From: a bacterium
GTDB lineage: Bacteria; UBA10199; 2-02-FULL-44-16; JAAZCA01
Direction: 5' to 3'
DNA length: 10,707 bases
NCBI GenBank assembly: GCA_041648665.1
Contig: JBAZOP010000099.1
Span: 1-10,707, forward strand
Positions 6,182-10,707 of this stretch are shown here, in pieces. Each line of letters begins with the position of its first letter. The stretch's first letter is position 1. The notes beneath the pieces are model-generated. The model had not been told where the DNA came from and made no database searches. It saw only the letters and a list, made by a program, of their open reading frames with translations. A program made the position numbers and the translations under genes.

Positions 6182-6265
6182 TCACACCCACATGATGAGC
6201 TTGGCGATCAGGTAGACCAGGAGCGCCAGCACGGCGATCTCGGCCAGGGCCTTCAGGAGTGTCAC
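6182..6265 (-). CDS. 27-aa single-pass membrane microprotein
   Basis: GTG 6265 overlaps the ATPase stop as GTGA, and AAAGGGG lies seven bases upstream; an adjacent GTG at 6268 would add one residue. The product is a short lead MTLLKALAEI, a hydrophobic segment AVLALLVYLIAKLI and the end MWV. It is almost entirely one membrane helix. Family not recognised. The start/stop overlap matches the style of the whole operon, which supports it as a real gene. A virion-membrane or packaging-vertex role is possible because it is coupled to the ATPase. Confidence 0.6.
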   Translation of the reverse strand: MTLLKALAEIAVLALLVYLIAKLIMWV

Positions 6266-6771
6266 CACAGCGCCCCTTTCTCGATCGAGGGCACGCCGTC
6301 GTCGTTGAACCGTAGGCAGCGGTAGTATTCGCCCTTCCGCAGCTTCGATGCGTTCTTGAGCTCTGGCTGGTTCCATTCCCGCGCCAGGTCGTCGGCGTCC
6401 TCCTGGCCGATGCTGAAACAGAACAGCTGCGTGCATTGACCGCGCACGTTCGGGTCGATCATTTTGGGGCGCTGGACCAGGAAGTAGCACGAGTGGCCGT
6501 AGTGCCTCCCCCTGGTGGCGATCGCCTTCATGGTGTCCGTGTAGTGCCCTACTGTTTCGCCGGCCTCGTCCACAAAGGCCATGCAGGAGCGAGACCCCCA
6601 AAACGTGTCAAGAAAATCGCTCTGCTTGGTGGTGATATAGTCACAAGGCCACTTCTCGAAAACGGCTGTCAGGACCAGGACGCCGATCCCGGCGTCACGG
6701 TGCTGCTTGGCGAGCCGCTTCCCTAGCGTCGTCTTGCCGCACTCGGTGACACCGGTAATCAGCGTGTGCAT
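6262..6771 (-). CDS. Genome-packaging ATPase, FtsK/HerA (A32)-like, PM2/PRD1 P9 type
   Basis: 169 aa. ATG 6771 overlaps the preceding TAA (TAATG) with GGGGAAG just upstream. Walker A is GVTECGKTT (residues 7-15, Lys13 and Thr14 in the nucleotide site). Walker B is CMAFVDEAGE (63-72, Asp68 and Glu69). After it come the conserved segment TMKAIATRGRHYGHSCYFLVQ with the sensor Gln100, then RPKMIDPNVRGQCTQLFCF. This layout (Walker A at the extreme N-terminus, an RHYG segment, then LVQRP) is that of the viral A32-like packaging ATPases of DJR viruses, related to FtsK/HerA and superficially to Zot. It would use ATP to pump the genome into preformed particles. It is shorter than PRD1 P9 (227 aa) but complete. 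Confidence 0.87.
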   Translation of the reverse strand: MHTLITGVTECGKTTLGKRLAKQHRDAGIGVLVLTAVFEKWPCDYITTKQSDFLDTFWGSRSCMAFVDEAGETVGHYTDTMKAIATRGRHYGHSCYFLVQRPKMIDPNVRGQCTQLFCFSIGQEDADDLAREWNQPELKNASKLRKGEYYRCLRFNDDGVPSIEKGALW

Positions 6772-6983
6772 TACTTCCCCGGCCTCATGCACTTCCGCTC
6801 CAGGGCGTTGAGGTCATTCAATAGGGTTCGCGTCCTGGCGATCGCGTCCCTGACCTGATCCGCCAGCGGCTTCTCGGCTACCGGAGGCGCCTGCTGCGCT
6901 TGCGGATTCGCGGGCGCTGGAGGCTTGCTGTTCGTCGGATTGTTGTCCACTCTCATCACCACCTTTTTGATGAAATTAAGCAT
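6771..6983 (-). CDS. Small Pro/Ala-rich protein of unknown function
   Basis: 70 aa from ATG 6983, which overlaps the previous stop by eight bases; GAGGCGG lies just upstream. A second in-frame ATG at 6956 follows AAGGTGG and is a possible alternative. The first 9 residues form a short amphipathic helix (MLNFIKKVV), then a Pro/Ala/Gln-rich linker, then a helix LADQVRDAIARTRTLLNDLNALERK that looks like a short coiled coil. Family not recognised. It precedes and is coupled to the packaging ATPase. Confidence 0.65.
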   Translation of the reverse strand: MLNFIKKVVMRVDNNPTNSKPPAPANPQAQQAPPVAEKPLADQVRDAIARTRTLLNDLNALERKCMRPGK

Positions 6984-7755
6984 GCGCCGCCTCTGGTGCA
7001 GGAGGCGTATTGATCAGGCGATCAGTCTGCGGCGGCGTTTGCTTCGCGGCCTTCTCGCGCTCTTCCCTTTCGCGCCGCTCAGCCTCTTTGCGCACCTTCC
7101 GGCGCGCCCACCAGCCGACCAGCTTTTCCTTCCAGCTTTGAATGCGCTCCTTGGTCTTGGGACGGTTGACGCGAACGGCGATATATCCACCTGTCGAGAC
7201 AGCGAGCCCGAGCCACGATGGTGTGCTCGCCCACCCGTAGTGAACGAACGTGTCACCCCACACCTGGCGCAGCCGCGCCTGCTCGTCGTTGACAAACTCC
7301 TGATCGCCAACCTTAACGACGGTCGGCGGGTCATACCACCATTCTGGCCCCATGAGCGTCGTGCATCCGAGCACGATGCTGTCGATGGTCTCTTCCCCCG
7401 ATTTGCGGCACCGCGCTTCGAACGCCGCCTTGGTCTCGCGGGCCTTCGCGTCGGCCTTCTCCTGGTCCGTTGTCCTGGCGATCACCGAGCGCGGGGCCGG
7501 TTTGCGCCGTCGCGCCTTCGCCTTGTCCTTCTCGGTTTCCTCGCGGGCCTTCCGATCGCGGTCCTGCGCGTCGCGCTCAACGGCTTCGGTGTTGACGGCG
7601 GGAATGGAGTCCTGGACGTGTGCGGCGGCTGTGGAGACGGGATCGCCCTCGGCAGCGGTTGGCGTAGTGGATGCGTCGGGTGCTGTCGAGGGCGGTGTAG
7701 ACGATTGCTCAGGTTGTTCGGACGGCTTCTCTTTGGCGGGGGTGATGATGCGCAT
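6976..7755 (-). CDS. Charged coiled-coil protein of unknown function, first late gene
   Basis: 259 aa from ATG 7755, which follows AGAGGCACC; a GTG at 7833 would add 26 residues but has no clear ribosome site. The N-terminus (about 1-60) is disordered and rich in Pro, Ser and Thr. Residues about 60-125 form a long, highly charged helix (ERDAQDRDRKAREETEKDKA). A more globular part (about 125-190) holds GPEWWYDPPTVVKVGDQEF and a weakly hydrophobic segment WLGLAVSTGGYIAV, followed by another charged helix and a Pro-rich tail. Family not recognised. The mixture suggests a scaffold-like or membrane-associated structural protein. It is first in the late operon, directly after the minus-strand promoter. 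Confidence 0.7.
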   Translation of the reverse strand: MRIITPAKEKPSEQPEQSSTPPSTAPDASTTPTAAEGDPVSTAAAHVQDSIPAVNTEAVERDAQDRDRKAREETEKDKAKARRRKPAPRSVIARTTDQEKADAKARETKAAFEARCRKSGEETIDSIVLGCTTLMGPEWWYDPPTVVKVGDQEFVNDEQARLRQVWGDTFVHYGWASTPSWLGLAVSTGGYIAVRVNRPKTKERIQSWKEKLVGWWARRKVRKEAERREREEREKAAKQTPPQTDRLINTPPAPEAAHA

Positions 7756-7855
7756 GGTGCCTCTGAGTGACAGGGCGCGGCCCAGGAGGGCCTTGACCAC
7801 CGAAGCCGCGCCGATCTGCCTGACCGCTGCCACGGGTGCCGACCCGTTTCAGCGT

Positions 7856-7869
7856 CTACCTTCCGGTAG
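7856..7869 (-). promoter_or_regulatory. 5' leader hairpin of the late transcript (GNRA-type loop)
   Basis: On the minus strand CTACC-GGAA-GGTAG is a perfect 5-bp stem with a GGAA (GNRA) loop. It lies at or just after the start expected from the promoter at 7878-7906. Hairpins at a 5' end often protect mRNA from decay, which would suit a long late transcript. Confidence 0.45.
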
Positions 7870-7877
7870 TGTGAACA

Positions 7878-7906
7878 AGTGTATACCATGCTCCTGGTTG
7901 AGTCAA
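7878..7906 (-). promoter_or_regulatory. Promoter of the late (minus-strand) operon
   Basis: The minus strand has TTGACT (7906-7901), a 17-base spacer and TACACT (7883-7878), a good sigma-70-type layout. The start would be near 7871. It lies upstream of every late gene. The first AACGAAA motif (7906-7912) and one arm of the 10-bp inverted repeat (7909-7918) touch or adjoin the -35, which suggests control by a bound protein. The -10 also overlaps a GTATAC site (7881-7886). Confidence 0.6.
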
Positions 7907-7917
7907 ACGAAATTGTA

Positions 7918-7947
7918 TTGACACCAAGACAATTCCGAGGTAATTAT
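7918..7947 (+). promoter_or_regulatory. Possible distal promoter of the early operon
   Basis: A consensus TTGACA (7918-7923) is followed after 18 bases by AATTAT (7942-7947), a moderate -10. It sits back-to-back with the minus-strand promoter. The proximal extended -10 at 7971-7979 is the stronger candidate. Confidence 0.4.
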
Positions 7948-7970
7948 TACATGCCCTTTTTCGTTGATAT

Positions 7971-7979
7971 TGATACAAT
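7971..7979 (+). promoter_or_regulatory. Extended -10 promoter of the early operon
   Basis: TGATACAAT matches the extended -10 pattern TGnTAnAAT with five of six core bases. The expected start near 7986 is 18 bases before the AbrB-like ATG. There is no -35 at the right distance, as allowed for extended -10 promoters. It lies in the loop between the AACGAAA arms and inside the 10-bp inverted repeat, so a protein bound there would block it. Confidence 0.5.
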
Positions 7980-8003
7980 TTCCAACGAAAGGGGGTGATA
8001 CCA

Positions 8004-8207
8004 ATGCCGACGATTACAATCCACCGTCGGCTGACAGCAAACGGTTCTTACCCTGTGCTCACGCTGCCGAAATACATTGTCAAAGCTCTTGGATGGGAAC
8101 CTAAGAAAACTGAACTGCTGATCAGCCTGACAGAAGAGGGCCTGAATGTCAGACGATACGAGGAACCAATTACACCTGGAGGGGAAACAGAGCAAAAAAG
8201 GCCTTAA
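8004..8207 (+). CDS. AbrB/MazE-like (SpoVT-AbrB fold) DNA-binding regulator
   Basis: 67 aa from ATG 8004. AAAGGGGGTGA, close to the full anti-rRNA consensus, lies six bases upstream and sets the start; an in-frame GTG at 7995 lies within that site. The core GSYPVLTLPKYIVKALGW, followed by KKTELLISLTEEGLNVRRY, has the pattern of swapped-hairpin AbrB proteins (strand, LPK-start helix, Gly, strand). These bind DNA as dimers and act as transition-state regulators or antitoxins. No toxin partner is seen beside it, so it is more likely the early repressor of this control region. It starts 14 bases after the last AACGAAA motif and overlaps the next gene by 62 bases. Confidence 0.75.
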   Translation: MPTITIHRRLTANGSYPVLTLPKYIVKALGWEPKKTELLISLTEEGLNVRRYEEPITPGGETEQKRP

Positions 8208-9288
8208 AACTATAATTATACGAGATTCCGCAGCGATCAGGGAAGTACCGAAAGAGCCCACCGAATCAGCCCCGCAGCCACTCATCGAAGCCCTACTAAG
8301 CCACCAGCAGCTACTCGATCTCCAGCACTTCGGCATGCTCATGCTCATCTGGTCACTTCGCGCCTATATGCCTTGCAAAGTCTCGGAAATACAGCGTCAG
8401 GCTCATGTCGGGCGCAAGCTGTTCTGGCACCTGGTCGATGATCTTGAAAAAGCTGGTCTTATCCACGTTCACTACAACCGTTTTTCCCCAATCTTTCATG
8501 CTTTCATAACCCCGGCCTTAAAGGCCCAGGTTGAGTCAACCCCGGCCTTAAAGGCCCATGTTGCCAACCCCGGCCTTTTGGGCCGGGGTTCCTCAACCCC
8601 GGCCTTAGAGGCCGGGGTTATCGAAGCAAATGAAAGCCTGATAAATCGCGATTTAGCCACCAACCCCGGCCTTTTGGGCCGGGGTTCCCCCTCTGTTGTT
8701 GTTGTTGGTAGTAAGACAGCGCATGCAACAACAACACAGCCGCCAACACCGGCCTCTGAGGCCCATGTTGACCTGGACGTGAACTCAATGGTCGGCTCAG
8801 CGATCCGTGACATTCAGCGCGTCGCACCGCATATCCACACAGGAATGCTCAAACCACACGCCCGCGACGCCGTTCAGGCGTGTCACGGCGATCTTGCGGC
8901 GGCCTCAGAGCGTATCCGCAGGGCGATCTGGTACACGGTGGATATGTACCACGCTTCAAACGGGCGTATCCGTTCCATCCTCGGGCTACTGCGGCAGGCA
9001 GTACGCGACGGGCTCACTTCGCTATCCCCTGCCGAAAAGCAGGCGCGTGAACGCGAGAAGTCCATGCCTAAATTGGCACCGGAGCCGGAGCCGATCGACA
9101 GGACAACAGCGCCACTCGATGAGCTGTTGCAGTACGTCAAAAACGTGATCGGCTACGCCGACGCCGAAAGCGCGATTGAGGGGTTGTCCAGCTTGTACGC
9201 GGGGCACCCGCAGCTGGATGAAGTAGTCGCAGAGACCAGGAGGGCCTATGAGCCGAAAATTGGAGGTCTTGCAGCCGCAACGGTCTGA
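8146..9288 (+). CDS. Winged-helix DNA-binding protein, candidate replication initiator
   Basis: 380 aa from ATG 8146, with AGAGGG upstream, overlapping the AbrB-like gene by 62 bases in another frame. Residues about 58-112 look like a winged helix-turn-helix: QHFGMLMLIWSLRAYMPCKV, SEIQRQAHVGRKLFWHLVDDL, EKAGLIHVHY. Residues 122-208 are a linker largely made of six 25-bp palindromes, giving TPALKAQV-type and NPGLLGRGS peptides. The C-terminal part (about 209-300) is helical (IRDIQRVAPHIHTGML, ASERIRRAIWYTVDMY, IRSILGLLRQAVRDGL), followed by a charged linker and a final helical domain. An N-terminal winged helix plus helical C-terminus recalls phage and plasmid initiators of DnaD/RepA style, but no family is certain. 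It is the only large early gene and no other Rep is present. An alternative is a transcription factor. Confidence 0.7.
   Translation: MSDDTRNQLHLEGKQSKKGLKTIIIRDSAAIREVPKEPTESAPQPLIEALLSHQQLLDLQHFGMLMLIWSLRAYMPCKVSEIQRQAHVGRKLFWHLVDDLEKAGLIHVHYNRFSPIFHAFITPALKAQVESTPALKAHVANPGLLGRGSSTPALEAGVIEANESLINRDLATNPGLLGRGSPSVVVVGSKTAHATTTQPPTPASEAHVDLDVNSMVGSAIRDIQRVAPHIHTGMLKPHARDAVQACHGDLAAASERIRRAIWYTVDMYHASNGRIRSILGLLRQAVRDGLTSLSPAEKQAREREKSMPKLAPEPEPIDRTTAPLDELLQYVKNVIGYADAESAIEGLSSLYAGHPQLDEVVAETRRAYEPKIGGLAAATV
8508..8769 (+). repeat. Cluster of six 25-bp palindromes inside the candidate initiator gene
   Basis: Copies lie at 8508-8532, 8538-8562, 8566-8590, 8595-8619, 8662-8686 and 8745-8769, all exactly 25 bp. 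The consensus is AACCCCGGCCT - 3 bases - AGGCCGGGGTT. Copy 4 is a perfect 11-bp-arm palindrome, and copies 3 and 5 have 10-bp arms with loop TTTTG. Copies 1, 2 and 6 keep the GGCCT..AGGCC core, but the outer right arm is changed to CAGGTT or CATGTT. Copies 1, 2, 4 and 6 are read in one frame (TPALKAxV), and copies 3 and 5 in another (NPGLLGRG). The DNA, not the peptide, is what is conserved. They may be initiator-binding iterons, an intragenic origin, or inserted palindromic elements. Confidence 0.9.
8697..8736 (+). repeat. Inverted repeat TGTTGTTGTTG / CAACAACAACA
   Basis: Eleven-base arms at 8697-8707 and 8726-8736 with an 18-base loop containing GCATGC, lying between palindromes 5 and 6. 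It encodes VVVVG and TTTQ stretches of the linker. Its trinucleotide composition differs from the GC palindromes, and it would form a separate hairpin in single-stranded DNA or RNA. Confidence 0.7.
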
Positions 9289-9472
9289 TCCGTTTGTCGA
9301 GCTCAAACGGGTTTTAGTGGAAGGTGAGCTCGGGATGCCGTTCGTGATCGAGCCTGGGGGTGGTCAGCTCTGCGTTGATCTGACTCCACCTGGAACGACG
9401 CGAGAGATGGGATACCTGATCCTCCGATGCGACGGCACCTGGAGGTTCATGGAAGGCCAGGAGGGCCAGTAA
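9248..9472 (+). CDS. Small early protein of unknown function
   Basis: 74 aa from ATG 9248 with AGGAGGGCC just upstream, overlapping the candidate initiator by 41 bases. Residues DPFVELKRVLVEGELGMPFV look helical, then strands ILRCDGTWRFME. There is no membrane segment and no recognised family. It shares TAATG with the next gene, so the two are coupled. An accessory role in replication or host takeover is possible from its place in the early module. Confidence 0.65.
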   Translation: MSRKLEVLQPQRSDPFVELKRVLVEGELGMPFVIEPGGGQLCVDLTPPGTTREMGYLILRCDGTWRFMEGQEGQ

Positions 9473-9771
9473 TGGAAAAGACGATGTACCGCCCAATAAA
9501 CAGCAGAGACCCGCGAAAGCCTCTGATCGTGTCTGAACTTAAGAGGCTGAACCGGGCTTTCAAAGTCACCAGCGTGCACCAGGTTGCCGAGAATGAATAC
9601 ATCGGGACTGTGTTCGTGTACCTGGACAACAACCTGCCTTGCCGTGCGCGTCGCACGATGTCAAAAGAGGCCACGGTTAGGCTGAGTCACGACGATCTGG
9701 CGGCTGGTCTACAGGACCAGGCTAAGGAGCCTTGTAACTGCGACGCATGCCGCCACGGGGATGGTCATTGA
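9472..9771 (+). CDS. Small early protein with C-terminal Cys cluster
   Basis: 99 aa from ATG 9472 (TAATG overlap), preceded by AGGAGGG. The body has KRLNRAFKVTSVHQVAENEY and a beta-like IGTVFVYLDNNLPC. The C-terminus EPCNCDACRHGDGH carries three Cys and two His within 14 residues (CxCxxCxH), a plausible zinc site. Family not recognised. It may be a nucleic-acid or protein-binding accessory factor. The stop shares TGATG with the next start. Confidence 0.65.
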   Translation: MEKTMYRPINSRDPRKPLIVSELKRLNRAFKVTSVHQVAENEYIGTVFVYLDNNLPCRARRTMSKEATVRLSHDDLAAGLQDQAKEPCNCDACRHGDGH

Positions 9772-10022
9772 TGGCCGCGCAGCTGGAGCTCCCGGCGCCG
9801 CCTCCGACCAGGTTCACAGAGCGGTCGCAATGCGCGGTGGTGTTTGATCACCTGTCGCGTGGTCTCACGCTGTCGCAGTACGAGGCCACCGTCACCTACG
9901 GGATCACCAACCTGTCGCAGCGAGTCAAGGAGCTGCGCCAGGAGGGGCACCGGATCAATTGTGAGTGGACCAGGAGCGAGACAGGAAAGCGGTACGGTCG
10001 GTACAGGTTGGTGGCGGCGTGA
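9771..10022 (+). CDS. Winged helix-turn-helix protein, HTH_39-like
   Basis: 83 aa from ATG 9771. The pattern QCAVVFDHLSRGLTLSQYEA, TYGITNLSQRVKELRQEGH, RINCEW, then GKRYGRYRL matches the small helix-turn-helix family common in phages (Pfam HTH_39 type): a first helix ending in HL, a Leu-Ser-x-x-Glu-Ala turn, recognition helix LSQRVKELR and a wing. It likely binds DNA in the host cytoplasm as a late-phase regulator or replication accessory. The ribosome site is weak (ACGGGGATGG), so it is probably coupled to the gene before it. Confidence 0.8.
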   Translation: MAAQLELPAPPPTRFTERSQCAVVFDHLSRGLTLSQYEATVTYGITNLSQRVKELRQEGHRINCEWTRSETGKRYGRYRLVAA

Positions 10023-10144
10023 TCTGGCGTTTGGTTCGCGCCGCCTACTTTTGGGCGCTCTGCGTCCGGGGTCTCCGCATGAGGCCGCTATTCCGTCGCC
10101 CCGATCTGCTCCTGGTCGGGCGCGACGTGTTCGGAAGGAATTGA
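10019..10144 (+). CDS. 41-aa basic small ORF
   Basis: GTG 10019 overlaps the preceding stop as GTGA, the same coupling style seen elsewhere in this genome. The product begins MIWRLVRAAYFWALCVRGLR and continues MRPLFRRPDLLLVGRDVFGR. It is basic with a short hydrophobic N-terminal stretch that could bind a membrane. No ribosome site of its own is clear. Family not recognised; it could be an untranslated chance frame. Confidence 0.4.
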   Translation: MIWRLVRAAYFWALCVRGLRMRPLFRRPDLLLVGRDVFGRN

Positions 10145-10227
10145 AACGCCTGGGGTTCGTGCTGGTGTCACCTTCGGGTGCAGCCACCTGCGAAAGCTGC
10201 CCGCCGTCTTGGCCCGAGCGGCTTTGA
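10141..10227 (+). CDS. 28-aa small ORF with CxxC, doubtful
   Basis: A TTG at 10141 overlaps the previous stop (TTGA), and GGAAGG precedes it by only two bases. The product is KRLGFVLVSPSGAATCESC plus PPSWPERL. The CESC pair and the overlap are the only support. A rare start codon and poor spacing make it weak. It is listed because it is the last open frame before the convergent gap. Confidence 0.22.
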   Translation: MKRLGFVLVSPSGAATCESCPPSWPERL

Positions 10228-10438
10228 AACTGTTGGCGACGAATAACAGGGCAGTTATCGGGCCTCCATTTTGTTCGTGAATGTTTATATATCCCGTCAA
10301 GTCACCAGCTGGATCACCCGGCCGGCAGACTGAATACCTAAATTATCGAGTCACGGTTATTTTGACCAAAAATCGTGCATTAGGATGCCCGTCATTTGAA
10401 TGATCTCGATGGTGTCAGCTATCACTACACCCGGTAAT
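10228..10438. other. Convergent intergenic gap: AT-richer, with short palindromes (terminator or origin candidate)
   Basis: The early and late transcription units end facing each other here. The gap is visibly richer in A and T than its surroundings. Short symmetric elements include CGAATAAC..GTTATCG (10240-10260, one bulge), CCAGCTGG (about 10305-10312), CCGGCCGG (10318-10325), TCATT-TG-AATGA (10392-10403) and GGTGT..ACACC (10411-10431). None has a U run that would make a standard terminator. A replication origin, resolution site or bidirectional terminator could lie here; the sequence does not decide. Confidence 0.4.
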
Positions 10439-10707
10439 TTACTCTGCCGCCGTGTTGGTGGCGATCGCACGGAGCAGCAGCACCTTCTCCATTTCCCTGG
10501 TAGCTACAGCTGGAGGCTCGTTGATCATCACACAGTCGCAGTTAGGCGTGCGCGTGAACGTAGGTGTGTCGGTCGGCGTCGGAGTCACGGTCGCCGTGTG
10601 GGTCGGTGTATCGGTTGGCGTATCGGTCGGAGTGGCCGTCGGTGTATCGGTCGGCGTGTCGGTCGGCGTAGCCGTCGGAGTATCGGTCGGCGTGTCGGTC
10701 GGCGTTT
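10439..10707 (-). CDS. Thr/Pro-rich surface lipoprotein, C-terminal part (same gene as 1-1283)
   Basis: This is the 3' end of the lipoprotein gene on the linear window; 10587-10707 duplicates 1-121. The same frame is kept across the junction (residue 428 is Val, in TATVTPTPTD). It leaves the Thr/Pro stalk near residue 442 and ends in a short tail with two close cysteines (NCDC, 444 and 446) and a helical stretch EMEKVLLLRAIATN before TAA. The Cys pair could form a disulfide or bind metal; I do not recognise the tail as a known domain. Confidence 0.85.
   Translation of the reverse strand, partial: TPTDTPTDTPTATPTDTPTDTPTATPTDTPTDTPTHTATVTPTPTDTPTFTRTPNCDCVMINEPPAVATREMEKVLLLRAIATNTAAE
10587..10707. 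repeat. Terminal direct repeat, right copy (circularity overlap)
   Basis: Exact duplicate of 1-121. It should be trimmed when the genome is closed. A real terminal redundancy of 121 bp cannot be excluded from sequence alone, but an odd-length overlap ending inside a gene is typical of a circular contig. Confidence 0.93.

Larger units (their letters stand above)
7906..7990. promoter_or_regulatory. Inverted repeats and AACGAAA motifs: candidate operator region
   Basis: Two nested elements are visible. GAAATTGTAT (7909-7918) pairs perfectly with ATACAATTTC (7973-7982). AACGAAA occurs at 7906-7912 and 7984-7990, and inverted (TTTCGTT) at 7959-7965; the last two form an 8-bp inverted repeat TTTCGTTG / CAACGAAA around the plus-strand -10. 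The sites thus overlap both divergent promoters. Likely binders are the AbrB-like protein encoded next door or the Cro-like protein of the late operon. Confidence 0.55.

Noticed and set aside
6262..6771. Zot-like protein of a filamentous phage
   Set aside because: It lacks the C-terminal membrane segment and length of Zot, and the genome has a DJR-type capsid protein and lysis genes that filamentous phages lack.
6925..7770. 281-codon plus-strand frame (Leu/Arg/Gly-rich)
   Set aside because: Antisense to the charged coiled-coil gene. Its composition is that of a complement frame.
8004..8207. MazE-type antitoxin of a toxin-antitoxin pair
   Set aside because: The fold could fit, but no small toxin-like gene follows. 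The next gene is a 380-aa winged-helix protein.
8508..8769. Intrinsic terminators formed by the GC palindromes
   Set aside because: None is followed by a U run, and the gene stays open through all six.
8496..8813. CRISPR array suggested by regularly repeated GC-rich palindromes
   Set aside because: The units are 25 bp with spacings from 3 to 58 bp, inside a gene, with no uniform spacers and no cas genes.
10088..10300. Minus-strand 70-codon frame starting with TTG at 10300
   Set aside because: Rare start, no ribosome site, and antisense to the end of the early operon. The N-terminal half looks protein-like, so it is not fully excluded.

Overview
This window is a complete small circular genome, most likely that of a tailless, icosahedral, membrane-containing virus with a double jelly-roll (DJR) capsid, broadly like PM2 (Corticoviridae) and FLiP. 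The first 121 bases are identical to the last 121, so the circle is 10,586 bp. The two hallmark genes are a 309-aa protein resembling the PM2 P2 major capsid protein (4780-5709, minus) and a 169-aa genome-packaging ATPase with clear Walker A and B motifs (6262-6771, minus). The assignment comes from recognising motifs and family patterns by eye, not from a search.

Layout. A divergent control region (about 7834-8003) splits the genome. Leftwards, a late operon of nearly 8 kb on the minus strand is packed with overlapping stop/start codons. In transcription order it holds a charged coiled-coil protein, a small Pro-rich protein, the packaging ATPase, a 27-aa membrane microprotein, a Cro/CI-type regulator, a 35-aa membrane microprotein, the DJR capsid protein, three proteins with C-terminal membrane anchors, a beta-rich candidate spike or penton protein, a membrane-anchored lysozyme-like protein, two proteins with N-terminal membrane segments, a holin-like gene with two possible starts, and a 476-aa Thr/Pro-rich lipoprotein whose gene crosses the linearisation point (1283 to 1, then 10586 to 10439). 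Rightwards, a 2.2-kb early module holds an AbrB-like regulator, a winged-helix protein that is the best candidate replication initiator, two unrecognised small proteins, a second winged-helix protein and one or two tiny ORFs. The two transcription units converge on an AT-richer gap (10228-10438). No stretch over 300 bases lacks a gene.

Host. GC content is high apart from the control region and the convergent gap. The lipoprotein's long TPTxTPT tracts are a style common in secreted proteins of Chloroflexota, so a host in that phylum is a reasonable but weakly supported guess. Shine-Dalgarno sites are clear, so the host is a bacterium using the standard code.

How the parts fit. Capsid protein, ATPase, many one-pass membrane proteins, a peptidoglycan hydrolase and holin-like genes fit a virus that builds an internal membrane, packages its genome with an ATPase and lyses its host. 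I see no integrase, HUH-type Rep, DNA polymerase, tail genes or tRNA. The most unusual element is a cluster of six 25-bp palindromes inside the candidate initiator gene, read in two different frames.
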